Counted from the stretch's first letter, positions 12,814 through 23,030 are shown. The stretch is 64,000 nucleotides of DNA from CAXTEJ01 sp964243295 (GCA_964243295.1 CAXTEJ010000002.1:1-64000), one strand, 5' to 3'. The notes: generated by a model from the sequence alone, not told the origin. Made by a program: numbers and translations.

Positions 12814-13020
12814 CGAGTGCTGCGGTGTTTGTGGAGTTTGCCGGTTTCGGGACAGCACGCTGAGTTGGACCGTGTGACGCACCGTAGAAACTTTGGAAAC
12901 CTGCTGGGCGAGAGGGAGAAAAGCCTGTCGCCGGGCCGATCCGGCTCCTAGCCTGGCCCTCACGAACCCGGGTGCACCACTGCGCGGGTGCCCGCACGGC
13001 TGACGTCGGTAGAGGATCCC

Positions 13021-16000
13021 ATGGCGACACGTCTCACCTCCTCGCGCTCCCTGGCCAGGTTCGCGGTCGCCAGCGTCCTCATCCTGGCCGCCACGCTGCT
13101 GGCCCCGCTCAGGGGTGCGACCGCCGCCGACGCCTCCTGCGCCGGCCTCAACGCCATCGCCTGCGAGAACACCAAGCCGGGCACACCGCGGTCGGTGTGG
13201 GACATCCGCGGCGCCGGTGACGACAGCATCCAGGGCTTCTCGACCGACATCAGCTACGACGTCGGCGACATCGCGGCCTTCAAGATCAAGACCGACGCCT
13301 CCGCCTACACCATCGACATCTACCGGCTGGGCTGGTACGGCGGGGACGGTGCCCGCAAGGTGGCCTCGGTCGCGCCGTCCACCACCCTCCCGCAGGTCCA
13401 GCCCGCCTGCGCCAGCGACCCGAGCACCGGCCTCTACGACTGCGGCACCTGGGGCGTGTCGGCGACGTGGGACATCCCCGCGGACGCCGTCTCCGGGGTG
13501 TACGTCGCCAGGCTGCACCGCGCCGACCTCAACGACATGAGCCACATCACGTTCGTCGTCCGCGACGACGCGAGCACCTCCGACGTCATGTTCCAGACGT
13601 CCGACCCGACGTGGCAGGCGTACAACCAGTACGGCGGCGCGGACATGTACATGAACACCGGCACCTTCTCGGGCACGGGCCAGGCGAGGGCCTTCAAGGT
13701 CAGCTACAACCGCCCGATCGCCACGCGCAGCCTGAACGACGGCCGTGACTTCCTGTTCTCCAACGAGTTCCCGATGCTGCAGTTCATGGAGCGCAACGGC
13801 CTCGACGTCTCGTACACGAGCGGACTCGACAGCGCGCGCCGTGGTTCGCTCATCAAGAACCACCACGTGTTCGTCTCGACCGGCCACGACGAGTACTGGT
13901 CGGGCGCCCAGCGCGCCAACGTGGAGGCCGCACGCGACGCCGGCGTCAACCTGGCGTTCTTCAGCGGCAACGAGGTCTACTGGCGCACCCGGTACGAGCC
14001 GAGCATCGACGGCACGACCACCGCCGACCGCACGCTCGTGACGTACAAGGAGACCTGGTCTGACGCGAAGGTCGACCCGAGCAGCGAGTGGACCGGTACC
14101 TGGCGCGACCCGCGCTTCGCCACCAAGGCGCAGGGTGGCGGCCTGCCGGAGAACGCACTCACCGGCACGCTCTACATGGCGAACAACACCGACCTGCCCG
14201 TCACCGTCACCCAGGCCGAGGCGCAGCTGCGCCTGTGGCGTGGCACCGGTCTGTCGTCGATGACCACCGCCACCACGGCGCTGGCGCCCCACACGGTCGG
14301 CTACGAGTCGGACGAGGACCTCGACAACGGCGCCCGCCCGGCCGGCCTCGTCCAGCTGTCGACCACGGTGGGTGCCACCCCGCAGTACCTGCGTGACTAC
14401 GGCCGCACCGTGACCCCCGGCACGACCACCCACCACGTGACGCTGTACCGCGCGCCGAGCGGCGCGCTCGTGTTCGGTGCGGGCACGGTGCAGTGGGCGT
14501 GGGGGCTCAGTGCCGACCACGACGGTGCAGGCGCCCCGGCCGACCCCCGGATGCAGCAGGCGACGCTGAACGTGCTGTCCGACATGGGCGCACAGCCCAC
14601 GACGCTGATGGCGGGTCTGACGAACCCCCAGGCAGCCGCCGACACCACGGCCCCGACCACCGTCATCACCACCCCGGCCGCCGGCGCCACCATCGGCAAC
14701 GGCTCACGGGTCACCGTCACCGGCACGGCGTCCGACGTGGGCGGCCAGGTCGCGGGCGTCGAGGTCTCCACCGACGAAGGGGTCACGTGGCACCCGGCGA
14801 CCGGTCGCGCCAGCTGGACGTACACCTACACCCAGCCCGGCGACGGGACGGTGTCGCTGCGCGCGAGGGCCGTCGACGACAGCGCCAACATCGGGACGGC
14901 GGTCACTCGGGCCCTGCAGGTGACCTGCCCGTGCTCGCTGCTCGGCCAGGCGACGCCTGGCACGGCGAGCGTCGCCAGCGCGACGGCCGTCGAGCTGGGG
15001 GTGCGCTTCACGTCCTCGCGCGCCGGCTACGTCTACGGCGTCCGGTTCTACAAGGGGGCCGCGAACACCGGCACCCACACCGGGACGCTGTGGAGCAGCA
15101 CGGGCACCCAGCTCGCCACGGGCACCTTCGTCGACGAGACCGAATCCGGCTGGCAGACCCTCGAGTTCGCCAACCCGATCGCGGTGAGCGCCGGCACCAC
15201 GTACGTCGCGTCGTACTTCGCCCCCGGCGGCCGCTACGCCGCCGACAGCAACGCCTTCACCACCAGCGACATCACGTCCGCCCCGCTGACCGCGCCCGGT
15301 CGGCCCAGCGGTGGCCTCAACGGCGTCTACGCGAACGCACACCGGTTCCCCGCCTCCTCCTACGGCGACACGAACTACTGGGTCGACGTCGTCTTCGCCA
15401 ACACCGACACCTCACCTCCGGCGCTGACCGCCCAGACCCCCCTGCCGGGTGCGTCGAGCGTGCCCGCGAACGTCGTGCCCTCGGCCACCTTCGGTGCTGA
15501 GATCACCCCGTCCACGCTGTCGTTCTCGCTCACCGGGCCCGCGGGCGCGGTGGCCGGCACGACGGCGTACGACCCGGCGACGCAGGTCGCCACGTTCACC
15601 CCGGCCGCTGCGCTGGGCCGGGGCGACACCTACACGGCCACGGTCAGCGCCCGAAGTGCCAACGACGTCCCCATGGCCTCGCCGCGCACCTGGTCGTTCG
15701 TGGTCGCCCAGCCCGCGCCGACGCCCGGCGTGTGCCCGTGCAGCCTCTGGAACGACGGCGTCGCCCCGGCGACGACCACGGTCACCGACCAGGCCAGCGT
15801 CGAGCTCGGAGTCCGGTTCACCCCCGACGTCGACGGCACGATCAGCGGTGTCCGCTTCTACAAGGGGCCGAAGAACCTGGGCACCCACACCGGCTCGCTG
15901 TGGTCGAGCACGGGAACCCAGCTGGCCACCGCCACCTTCACGGGCGAGTCCAGCACCGGCTGGCAGACCGTCACGTTCGCCTCGCCGGTCACGGTGTCGG

Positions 16001-17772
16001 CCGGCGCGACCTACACCGCGTCCTACCGCGCACCCCTGGGTGCCTACAGCGTCACGACCAACGCCTTCTCGAGCGTCGGCCTGGATGCCCCGCCGCTGCA
16101 CGTCGGCGTCAGGGGCGGGGCCTACACCTACGCCGCGTCCGCGGCGCCGACGAACGCCTCGGCCAGCAACTACTCGGTCGACGTCGTCTTCAACGCCGCT
16201 GACGCGGCGCCCGGTGTGACCTCCACCTCGCCGACCGGCGGGGAGACGCTCGTCGGCTCGTCGCCGGTGGTGTCGGCCACCTTCAGCGCCCCGCCGCAGT
16301 CAGGCACCCCCGCGATCTCGCTGCAGTCCGCCGCCGGTGCCGCCGTGGCGGGCACCACCACCTACGACGCGCCGTCACGCACCATCTCCTTGCGCCCGAC
16401 CGCCGCTCTGGCTGCAGGCGCGACCTACACCGCCACGGTGAGCGGCGCCAAGGCTGTGTCCGGCGCGGTCATGGCGCCCTACAGCTGGTCGTTCACCACC
16501 GCGAGCAGCGGGTGCCCGTGCACCCTGCTGGACCCCTCGTCGCTTCCGGCGACCGTCGACGGCGGTGCGACCGCGTCCATCGAGGTGGGCACCAAGTTCG
16601 CCGCCACCGTCAACGGCTCGGTCACCGGGGTGCGCTTCTACAAGGCGGTCAAGAACACCGGCACCCACGTCGGCTCCCTCTGGTCGAGCACCGGCACCAA
16701 GCTCGCGACGGTGACGTTCACGAACGAGTCGCCGTTCGGGTGGCAGACCGCCTCGTTCTCCTCACCTGTGGCCGTCACACCGGGCGCGACGTACGTCGTC
16801 TCCTACCTCGCGCCGGTCGGCCACTACTCCGCCTCGACCAGCTTCTTCGCCAACGCCTACGCGCGCGGCCCGCTCACAGCGCCGGCGGGCACGAACGGTG
16901 TCTTCCTCAACGGTGCCGGTGGTTTCCCCACGAGCTCCTACAAGTCCACGAGCTACTGGGTCGAGCCGGTCTTCATGACCACGGCGACACCGCCCGGCGT
17001 CACGGCGCAGACGCCGGTGGACGGCGCCAGCAGCGTGCCGACGTCCACGACGGCCACGGCGACCTTCTCGCTCGCGGTCGACCCGGCCTCGGTCGAGCTG
17101 ACGGTGACGGGCGCCTCCAGCGGCCCGAGGGCAGGCGCGGTGACCTACGACGCAGCGTCGCGCACCGCGACGTTCACGCCGTCGGCCGCCCTCCCGAGCG
17201 GTGACACCTACACGGTCAGCGTCCGCGCCACCGCGACGGACGGCACGGCGATGCCCGCGCCGCGCCAGTTCACCTTCACCAGTGCGGCGGCCGCGCCAGC
17301 ACCCGGCGTCTGCCCCTGCGGCCTGTGGAATGACGGCACCCAGCCCGCGGTCCCGTCGTGGAACGACGCGGCCAGCGTCGAGGTCGGCACGCGGTTCAGC
17401 GCCGACGTCGCGGGCTCGATCACCGGTGTCCGCTTCTTCAAGGGCCCCAAGAACCCTGGGCCGCACACCGTCTCGATGTGGACCGCAGGCGGCACGCTGC
17501 TCGCCAGCGCCACGTCGACGACGGAGTCGACCACCGGGTGGCAGACCGTGAGGTTCAACCAGGCGGTTCCGGTCTCGGCGAGGGTGTCGTACGTGGTGTC
17601 CTACCGGGCCCCGAGTGGTGGGTACGCCGCGACCACCAACGGCCTGGCCGCCGCGGTCGACGCCCCGCCGCTGCACACGGCTGCCAGGGCGGCGGTCTAC
17701 ACCTACGGCTCCGGCTTCCCGACGGGGACGTCGAACACGAACTACTGGGTCGACCCGGTGTTCACGCGCTGA
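13021..17772 (+). CDS. large secreted protein: DMFA2_C-like domain plus four DUF4082 modules
   Basis: A 1583-residue exported protein. ATG 13021 is chosen over GTG 12988 because GAGGA lies just upstream and a clean signal peptide (about residues 1-37) follows. Residues about 50-540 match the N,N-dimethylformamidase beta-subunit C-terminal-like domain (IYRLGWYGGDGARKV, GHDEYWS). Next is an Ig-like domain (about 545-635). Then come four DUF4082 modules starting near residues 637, 905, 1165 and 1433. Each opens with a CPC motif (CPCSL, CPCSL, CPCTL, CPCGL) and contains a VRF(Y/F)KG-type motif and WQT. They are separated by three Big_5-type Ig-like spacers. It sits inside the polysaccharide locus. 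Probably binds or processes extracellular polymer; amidase activity is not assumed. Confidence 0.8.
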   Translation: MATRLTSSRSLARFAVASVLILAATLLAPLRGATAADASCAGLNAIACENTKPGTPRSVWDIRGAGDDSIQGFSTDISYDVGDIAAFKIKTDASAYTIDIYRLGWYGGDGARKVASVAPSTTLPQVQPACASDPSTGLYDCGTWGVSATWDIPADAVSGVYVARLHRADLNDMSHITFVVRDDASTSDVMFQTSDPTWQAYNQYGGADMYMNTGTFSGTGQARAFKVSYNRPIATRSLNDGRDFLFSNEFPMLQFMERNGLDVSYTSGLDSARRGSLIKNHHVFVSTGHDEYWSGAQRANVEAARDAGVNLAFFSGNEVYWRTRYEPSIDGTTTADRTLVTYKETWSDAKVDPSSEWTGTWRDPRFATKAQGGGLPENALTGTLYMANNTDLPVTVTQAEAQLRLWRGTGLSSMTTATTALAPHTVGYESDEDLDNGARPAGLVQLSTTVGATPQYLRDYGRTVTPGTTTHHVTLYRAPSGALVFGAGTVQWAWGLSADHDGAGAPADPRMQQATLNVLSDMGAQPTTLMAGLTNPQAAADTTAPTTVITTPAAGATIGNGSRVTVTGTASDVGGQVAGVEVSTDEGVTWHPATGRASWTYTYTQPGDGTVSLRARAVDDSANIGTAVTRALQVTCPCSLLGQATPGTASVASATAVELGVRFTSSRAGYVYGVRFYKGAANTGTHTGTLWSSTGTQLATGTFVDETESGWQTLEFANPIAVSAGTTYVASYFAPGGRYAADSNAFTTSDITSAPLTAPGRPSGGLNGVYANAHRFPASSYGDTNYWVDVVFANTDTSPPALTAQTPLPGASSVPANVVPSATFGAEITPSTLSFSLTGPAGAVAGTTAYDPATQVATFTPAAALGRGDTYTATVSARSANDVPMASPRTWSFVVAQPAPTPGVCPCSLWNDGVAPATTTVTDQASVELGVRFTPDVDGTISGVRFYKGPKNLGTHTGSLWSSTGTQLATATFTGESSTGWQTVTFASPVTVSAGATYTASYRAPLGAYSVTTNAFSSVGLDAPPLHVGVRGGAYTYAASAAPTNASASNYSVDVVFNAADAAPGVTSTSPTGGETLVGSSPVVSATFSAPPQSGTPAISLQSAAGAAVAGTTTYDAPSRTISLRPTAALAAGATYTATVSGAKAVSGAVMAPYSWSFTTASSGCPCTLLDPSSLPATVDGGATASIEVGTKFAATVNGSVTGVRFYKAVKNTGTHVGSLWSSTGTKLATVTFTNESPFGWQTASFSSPVAVTPGATYVVSYLAPVGHYSASTSFFANAYARGPLTAPAGTNGVFLNGAGGFPTSSYKSTSYWVEPVFMTTATPPGVTAQTPVDGASSVPTSTTATATFSLAVDPASVELTVTGASSGPRAGAVTYDAASRTATFTPSAALPSGDTYTVSVRATATDGTAMPAPRQFTFTSAAAAPAPGVCPCGLWNDGTQPAVPSWNDAASVEVGTRFSADVAGSITGVRFFKGPKNPGPHTVSMWTAGGTLLASATSTTESTTGWQTVRFNQAVPVSARVSYVVSYRAPSGGYAATTNGLAAAVDAPPLHTAARAAVYTYGSGFPTGTSNTNYWVDPVFTR
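14929..17772 (+). repeat. four tandem DUF4082-Ig protein modules
   Basis: Coding repeats of roughly 790-800 bp, with module starts near 14929, 15733, 16513 and 17317. Each has CPC, a GVRF(Y/F)KG-like core, TG.QLAT-like and TGWQT-like blocks, then an Ig-like spacer (absent after the last). The copies have diverged, so this is an old amplification rather than a recent one. Confidence 0.75.
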
Positions 17773-17910
17773 GACCAACCCTCACGACAGTGGGGCGAAC
17801 GTAGGGCAAACGCGCGATGGAACTGCCAAAACGCCGACGCCTCAACAGTTCTGAGCGCAACAATGAGATCGACGGACCTCCCTGGTCCGGTCATGAGCAG
17901 GGGGAACAGC

Positions 17911-19047
17911 ATGACGCAGCGCGTCGCGGTGATCGGGGCCGGCTACTGGGGACCCAACCTCGCCCGCAACTTCCGCAGCAGCGACCGGTGGGAGCTGGCC
18001 GCGGTGTGCGACATGGACGAGGGACGCGCCCGCAAGGTCGCGGCCGGGGCGGACGTCGAGACCTCGGTCGAGCGGCTGCTGGCGCGCGACGACGTCGACG
18101 CCGTCGCCGTCGCCACGCCCGCGCGCACCCACCGTGCGATCGCCGTGGCGGCGCTCGAGGCCGGCAAGCACGTCCTGGTGGAGAAGCCGCTGGCCAGCAG
18201 CCGGCCCGACGCGCTCGACGTCGTCCGCCTGGCGGCCGAGCGCGGGCTGACGCTCATGTGCGACCACACGTTCTGCTACACCCCGGTGGTGCAGCGCATC
18301 GCCGAGCTGGTCGGCGGCGGCGAGCTGGGCGAGGTGCTCTTCATCGACTCCGTCCGCATCAACCTCGGCCTCGTGCAGCCGGACGTCGACGTCATCTGGG
18401 ACCTCGCACCCCACGACCTTTCCATCATGGACTTCGTCCTGCCCGGAGGCCTTGCGCCGCAGGGGGTTTCAGCCCACGGGGCCGACCCCATCGGGGCGGG
18501 GCGCGCCTGCGTCGGCTACCTCACCATGCCGCTCGCGAACGGCGCCATGGCGCACGTGCACGTGAACTGGCTCAGCCCGACCAAGATCCGCCAGCTGGTC
18601 ATCGGTGGCAGCCGCCGCACGCTCGTGTGGGACGACATGAACCCGCAGCAGCGGTTGAGCGTCTACGACCGCGGCATCGACCTCAACCTCGACAGCGCGG
18701 CCGCGGGTCTGAGCGCGCGCACCACGGCCAGCGTGTCGTACCGGGTCGGCGACATGTACGCCCCGGCGCTGCCCGAGCGGGAGGCCCTGGCCGCGATGGT
18801 CGACGAGTTCTCCGCCGCCATCCTCGAGCAGCGGGCGCCTCGCACCGACGGCGCCGCCGGGCTGCGCGTGCTGTCCGTCCTCGAGGCGGCCCGCACCAGC
18901 CTCGCCACCGCCGGCGCCCTCGTGCCCGTCGACCTGTCCGCAGACGTGCCGGACGTGCCGGACTTGACGGACGTGCCGGCCGGCCTGGCCGACCAGCTGC
19001 ACTCCTTGCCCACCGCCCGTTCCGCCACCCAGGGAGCCCTTGCATGA
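17911..19047 (+). CDS. Gfo/Idh/MocA family oxidoreductase (WlbA-like)
   Basis: A 378-residue NAD(P)-dependent sugar oxidoreductase. ATG 17911 follows a GGGGGA site; an upstream in-frame ATG at 17863 lacks one. The N-terminus carries the Rossmann motif GAGYWGPN and the family EKPLA motif near residue 90. The C-terminal domain has the usual central sheet. In the setting of aminotransferases and a WlbB-like acetyltransferase it may oxidise the 3-position of a UDP-N-acetyl-uronic acid. Its stop overlaps the next ATG (ATGA). Confidence 0.85.
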   Translation: MTQRVAVIGAGYWGPNLARNFRSSDRWELAAVCDMDEGRARKVAAGADVETSVERLLARDDVDAVAVATPARTHRAIAVAALEAGKHVLVEKPLASSRPDALDVVRLAAERGLTLMCDHTFCYTPVVQRIAELVGGGELGEVLFIDSVRINLGLVQPDVDVIWDLAPHDLSIMDFVLPGGLAPQGVSAHGADPIGAGRACVGYLTMPLANGAMAHVHVNWLSPTKIRQLVIGGSRRTLVWDDMNPQQRLSVYDRGIDLNLDSAAAGLSARTTASVSYRVGDMYAPALPEREALAAMVDEFSAAILEQRAPRTDGAAGLRVLSVLEAARTSLATAGALVPVDLSADVPDVPDLTDVPAGLADQLHSLPTARSATQGALA

Positions 19048-20033
19048 CCACGCTGCACGGCGCCACCGTCCTCGTCACCGGCGGGGCCGGCACCATCGGC
19101 TCGACGCTGGTCGACCAGCTGCTCGACGCCGGGGTGGGGCACGTCGACGTGCTCGACAACTTGGTGCGCGGACGCCGCGAGAACCTCGAGAGCGCCTTCG
19201 CCACCGGCCGGGTCACGCTCGTCGAGGGGGACCTTCGCGACCGCGACCTGGTGCACGACGTGACCCGCGGCAAGGACCTGGTGTGCCACCAGGCGGCGAT
19301 CCGCATCACGCAGTGCGCCGAGGAGCCGCGGCTCGCGCTCGACGTCCTCGTGGGCGGCACGTTCACCGTCCTCGAGGCGGCAGCCGAGCACAGGGTCGGC
19401 AAGGTCGTCGCGGCGTCCAGCGCGTCGGTCTACGGGCTGGCCGAGGAGTTCCCGACCGGCGAGCGGCACCACCACCACAACAACGACACCTTCTACGGCG
19501 CCGCGAAGTCCTTCAACGAGGGCATGCTGCGCAGCTTCCAGGCGATGTACGGCCTGCCGTGGGTGGCGCTGCGCCCGTTCAACGTCTACGGCCCGCGCAT
19601 GGACGTGCACGGCCTCTACACCGAGGTGCTCGTGCGCTGGATGGAGCGCATCGCCGACGGCCGGCCGCCGCTCATCTTCGGCGACGGGCTGCAGACGATG
19701 GACTTCGTCTACACCGAGGACATCGCGCGCGCCAACGTCCTCGCGGCCGCGAGCGACGTCACCGAGGGCGTCTACAACGTCGCGAGCGGCGCCGAGACCT
19801 CGCTGCTCGGCCTGGCGGAGGCGCTGCTGCGCGCCATGGACAGCGACCTGCACGTCGAGCACGGCCCCGAGCGGGCGGTCAACGGCGTCACCCGCCGGCT
19901 CGCCGACACCACGGCGGCCGAGCGCGACCTCGGCTTCCGGGCGCGCGTCGGCCTCGAGGAGGGGCTGCGCGAGCTGGTGCGCTGGTGGACCCCCCAGCGC
20001 GAGGCGGTCGCCGCCGGGAGGGCGGCGGGCTGA
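19044..20033 (+). CDS. NAD-dependent nucleotide-sugar epimerase/dehydratase
   Basis: A 329-residue extended SDR. GGAGTIGS (residues 13-20) binds NAD. The catalytic Ser lies in SSASVYG (125-131), with Tyr151 and Lys155 in YGAAK. The substrate-binding part includes RPFNVYGPRMD. Probably a UDP- or dTDP-sugar 4-epimerase or dehydratase; the exact reaction cannot be told by eye. It overlaps both neighbours by a few bases (ATGA and TGATG), so it is cotranscribed with the oxidoreductase and aminotransferase. Confidence 0.88.
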   Translation: MTTLHGATVLVTGGAGTIGSTLVDQLLDAGVGHVDVLDNLVRGRRENLESAFATGRVTLVEGDLRDRDLVHDVTRGKDLVCHQAAIRITQCAEEPRLALDVLVGGTFTVLEAAAEHRVGKVVAASSASVYGLAEEFPTGERHHHHNNDTFYGAAKSFNEGMLRSFQAMYGLPWVALRPFNVYGPRMDVHGLYTEVLVRWMERIADGRPPLIFGDGLQTMDFVYTEDIARANVLAAASDVTEGVYNVASGAETSLLGLAEALLRAMDSDLHVEHGPERAVNGVTRRLADTTAAERDLGFRARVGLEEGLRELVRWWTPQREAVAAGRAAG

Positions 20034-21166
20034 TGGCACGCGTCAACGTCATGAAGCCGTGGCTGGGCGCCGAGGAGGTCGCCGCCGTCACGGCCGTCAT
20101 CGAGTCCGGCTGGGTCGCGCAGGGCCCCCGCGTCGCCGAGTTCGAGCAGGCCTTCGCCGCTCGCATGCAGGCCGAGCACGCGGTCGCGGTCTCCAGCTGC
20201 ACCACCGCGCTGCACCTCGCGCTCTTGGTCGCGGGGATCGGCCCCGGCGACGACGTCGTCGTGCCGTCCTTCTCCTTCATCGCCACCGCCAACGCCGCGA
20301 CGTACGTCGGGGCCCGGCCGGTGTTCGCCGACGTCGACGCCGAGACGGGCAACCTGACGGCCGACTCGGTGAAGTCGGCCCTGACACCGGCCACGCGCGC
20401 GGTCGTGGCGGTCGACCAGGGCGGCGTGCCCGTCGACCTCGACTCGATCCGGGAGCTGTGCGACCCGCTCGGCATCACTGTCGTCGAGGACGCCGCCTGC
20501 GGGGCCGGCTCGACGTACCGCGGCCGGCCCGTCGGTGCCGGCGCCGAGATCGCCGCGTGGTCGTTCCACCCACGCAAGCTGCTGACCACCGGCGAGGGCG
20601 GCATGGTCACCACCAGGCGCCGCGACTGGGCCGACCGCGTCCGCTCGCTGCGCGAGCACGCGATGAGCGTCAGCGCGGCCGAGCGGCACCTGAGCACCCT
20701 GCCGCCCGCCGAGCAGTACACCGAGGTCGGCTACAACTTCCGGCTGACCGACCTGCAGGCCGCGGTCGGGCTGGTCCAGCTCGGCCGGCTTGACGCGGTC
20801 GTCGAGCGCCGTCGCGCGATCGCCGACGCCTACCGTGACGCGCTGGCCGACCTGCCCGGCCTGCGGTGCGTCAGCGACCCCGAGCACGGCACGAGCAACT
20901 ACCAGTCGTTCTGGGTCGAGGTGGGCGACGCGTTCGGGACCGACCGCGAGGGGCTGCTCGCCGCCCTGGCTGACGCCGACGTGTCGGGCCGTCGCGGCAT
21001 CATGGCCGCGCACCGCCAGCCGGCGTACGAGGGGGCCGAGCACGGGCCGCTGCCCGTCACCGAGCGCCTCACCGACAGCACGCTCATCCTGCCGGTCTTC
21101 CACCAGATGACCGACGACGAGCACGCCCGGGTCGTGAGCGCCGTCCGCGCTGCAGCTCGGCCATGA
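20033..21166 (+). CDS. DegT/DnrJ/EryC1/StrS sugar aminotransferase (first copy)
   Basis: A 377-residue PLP enzyme that transfers an amino group to a keto-sugar nucleotide. The PLP lysine is Lys182 in SFHPRKLLTTGEGG, with VEDAACGAGS supplying the phosphate and ring contacts. The PRK(L) active-site context and the acyltransferase immediately downstream (ATGA overlap) resemble PglE/PglD pairs making 4-acetamido sugars. It differs clearly from the second aminotransferase at 23027, whose lysine sits in YPGKNLGAYGDAG. Confidence 0.88.
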   Translation: MARVNVMKPWLGAEEVAAVTAVIESGWVAQGPRVAEFEQAFAARMQAEHAVAVSSCTTALHLALLVAGIGPGDDVVVPSFSFIATANAATYVGARPVFADVDAETGNLTADSVKSALTPATRAVVAVDQGGVPVDLDSIRELCDPLGITVVEDAACGAGSTYRGRPVGAGAEIAAWSFHPRKLLTTGEGGMVTTRRRDWADRVRSLREHAMSVSAAERHLSTLPPAEQYTEVGYNFRLTDLQAAVGLVQLGRLDAVVERRRAIADAYRDALADLPGLRCVSDPEHGTSNYQSFWVEVGDAFGTDREGLLAALADADVSGRRGIMAAHRQPAYEGAEHGPLPVTERLTDSTLILPVFHQMTDDEHARVVSAVRAAARP

Positions 21167-21822
21167 CCAAGACCCGGGGCATCGTCCTGGTCGCGGCGGG
21201 CGGCCTGGCCCGCGAGACCGCGCAGGCGGCCCGCGCCGGGGGCGACCGCGTGCTCGGCTACCTCGACGACGACCCCGACAAGGTCGGGTCCGAGCTGGAC
21301 GGGGACCCGGTGCTGGGTGGCAGCGCCTCGGTCGGGCGGTACGCCGCAGCGACGCTCGTGCTCTGCGCCGGCAAGGGTCACGTGCGTGAGCGGCTCGCCG
21401 GCGAGCTGCGCGCCCATGGAGTGGCCGACGACCGCTACGGCTCGGTCGTCCACCCCTCGGCGCAGGTCGCCGCCACCTGCGAGGTCGCCGCGGGCAGCAT
21501 CCTGCTCGCCGGTGTCGTGCTCACCGCGGCCGTGCGCGTGGGGCGACACGTGGTGGTCATGCCTCACGTCACCCTCACGCACGACGACGTTCTCGACGAC
21601 TACGCCACCGTCTGCGCCGGCGTCCGGCTCGGCGGTTCGGTCACCGTCGGACGCGGGGCGTACCTCGGCATGGGCGCGATGGTCCGCGAGGGCCTGTCGG
21701 TCGGCGAGGGCGCCGTGGTGGGCATGGGTTCGGTCGTCACGCGTGACGTGCCGGCGGGCCAGACCTGGTTCGGCGCCCCGGCGAGGGAGCGGCACGCCGC
21801 TGCCGCCGTGAGCACGTCGTGA
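21163..21822 (+). CDS. NeuD/PglD-like sugar O/N-acyltransferase
   Basis: A 219-residue protein with an N-terminal Rossmann-like domain (IVLVAAGGLARETAQ) and C-terminal left-handed beta-helix turns (about 95-205), the layout of PglD and NeuD. It probably acetylates the amino sugar made by the adjacent aminotransferase. Start overlaps the upstream stop (ATGA) and its own stop overlaps the next GTG. Confidence 0.82.
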   Translation: MTKTRGIVLVAAGGLARETAQAARAGGDRVLGYLDDDPDKVGSELDGDPVLGGSASVGRYAAATLVLCAGKGHVRERLAGELRAHGVADDRYGSVVHPSAQVAATCEVAAGSILLAGVVLTAAVRVGRHVVVMPHVTLTHDDVLDDYATVCAGVRLGGSVTVGRGAYLGMGAMVREGLSVGEGAVVGMGSVVTRDVPAGQTWFGAPARERHAAAAVSTS

Positions 21823-23030
21823 AGGTGCTCGTGGTCGCCCACCGGCTCGAGCTCGGCGGCACCCAGACCAACGCCATCGAGCTCGCCGCCCTGGTGCGCG
21901 AGCGCCACGGCCACGAGGTGAGCCTGGCCGCGGCGCCGGGGCCCGCGACGGCGCTGCTCGAGGGGCGCGACCTGCCCTACCTCGAGCTTCCCGACGCCGA
22001 CCACCACCCGGACGCAGCCCGCGTCCGCGCGCTGGGCCGCATCGGCGAGCGGCTGCGCCCGGACGTCGTGCACGTGTGGGACTGGCCCCAGTGCTTCGAT
22101 GCCTACCCGCTGCTGCACCTGCGACAGCGGCGCCCGCTGCTGTGCTCGGTGATGACGATGGTGGTGCCCCGCTTCCTGCCGCGCCACGTGGCCGCCACCT
22201 TCGGCACACCCGACCTCGCCCGCCAGGCGCGGCGCGTGCGCAGCGGGCCGACGTACCTGCTGGAGCCTCCGGTCGACCTGCGCCTGAACGACCCGGCGGT
22301 GGTCGACGGGCGGCCGCAGCGGCTCGCCTGGGGCGTCGGCCCGGACGAGCTGGCCGTCGTCGCGGTGTCGCGGCTGGAGAGCTGGCGCAAGCTCGAGGGG
22401 CTGAAGCGGGCCGTCGCCGTCGTCGACGAGCTGGCTGCGCGCTGGCCCATCAGGCTCGTCATCGTGGGCGACGGCGCTGCGCGCGCCCAGCTGGAGGCGA
22501 TGGCTGCCGACGTCAACGCCCGACACGGCCGCGAGCTGGTGCTCGTGCCCGGTCCCATGACCGACCCGCGTCCGGCGTACGCGGCGGCCGACCTGATGCT
22601 CGGTATGGGTGGGTCGGCGCTGCGGACCATGGCCTTCGCCAAGCCGCTCGTGGTGCTGGGGGAGCGCGGCTTCTCCGCTGTCCTCGATGAGACCACCTCG
22701 TCCGGCTTCGTCGACGAGGGGTACTACGGGCTGGGGAACGGCACTCCGAGCGACCTGTCGGGTCAGCTCGAGCGCCTGCTCGCCGACCCGGCCGGGCGCG
22801 AGCGGCTGGGGCGCCACGGCCAGGCCGTCGTGCGCCAGCGCTATTCGCTGACCGTCGCCGCCGACCAGCTGGCCGGTTGGTACGCGACCACCGCGGCCGC
22901 ACCCGCGACCGCGCCCTCCGCCGCACGGCCGCTCGTCGAGGGAGCCCGCACCACGGCCCTGGTCCTCGGTCGACGTGCCTCATCGCGCGCCTTCGCCACC
23001 ATCCGCCACACCTCGCAGGAGCACTCGTGA
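21819..23030 (+). CDS. glycosyltransferase, GT4-like
   Basis: A 403-residue GT-B glycosyltransferase. The N-terminus HRLELGGTQTNAIELA is typical of GT4 acceptor domains, and the C-terminal half has a nucleotide-sugar domain (ELAVVAVSRLESWRKLEGL, then GMGGSALRTMAFAKPLVV). GTG start overlaps the acyltransferase. Cytoplasmic, adding one sugar of the repeat unit; donor unknown. Confidence 0.82.
   Translation: MKVLVVAHRLELGGTQTNAIELAALVRERHGHEVSLAAAPGPATALLEGRDLPYLELPDADHHPDAARVRALGRIGERLRPDVVHVWDWPQCFDAYPLLHLRQRRPLLCSVMTMVVPRFLPRHVAATFGTPDLARQARRVRSGPTYLLEPPVDLRLNDPAVVDGRPQRLAWGVGPDELAVVAVSRLESWRKLEGLKRAVAVVDELAARWPIRLVIVGDGAARAQLEAMAADVNARHGRELVLVPGPMTDPRPAYAAADLMLGMGGSALRTMAFAKPLVVLGERGFSAVLDETTSSGFVDEGYYGLGNGTPSDLSGQLERLLADPAGRERLGRHGQAVVRQRYSLTVAADQLAGWYATTAAAPATAPSAARPLVEGARTTALVLGRRASSRAFATIRHTSQEHS

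Noticed and set aside
12814..13020. Possible c-di-GMP or c-di-AMP riboswitch before the large DUF4082 gene
   Set aside because: The leader has AAAGCC- and GGAAACC-like words, but the conserved order and pairing of GEMM or ydaO elements could not be found.
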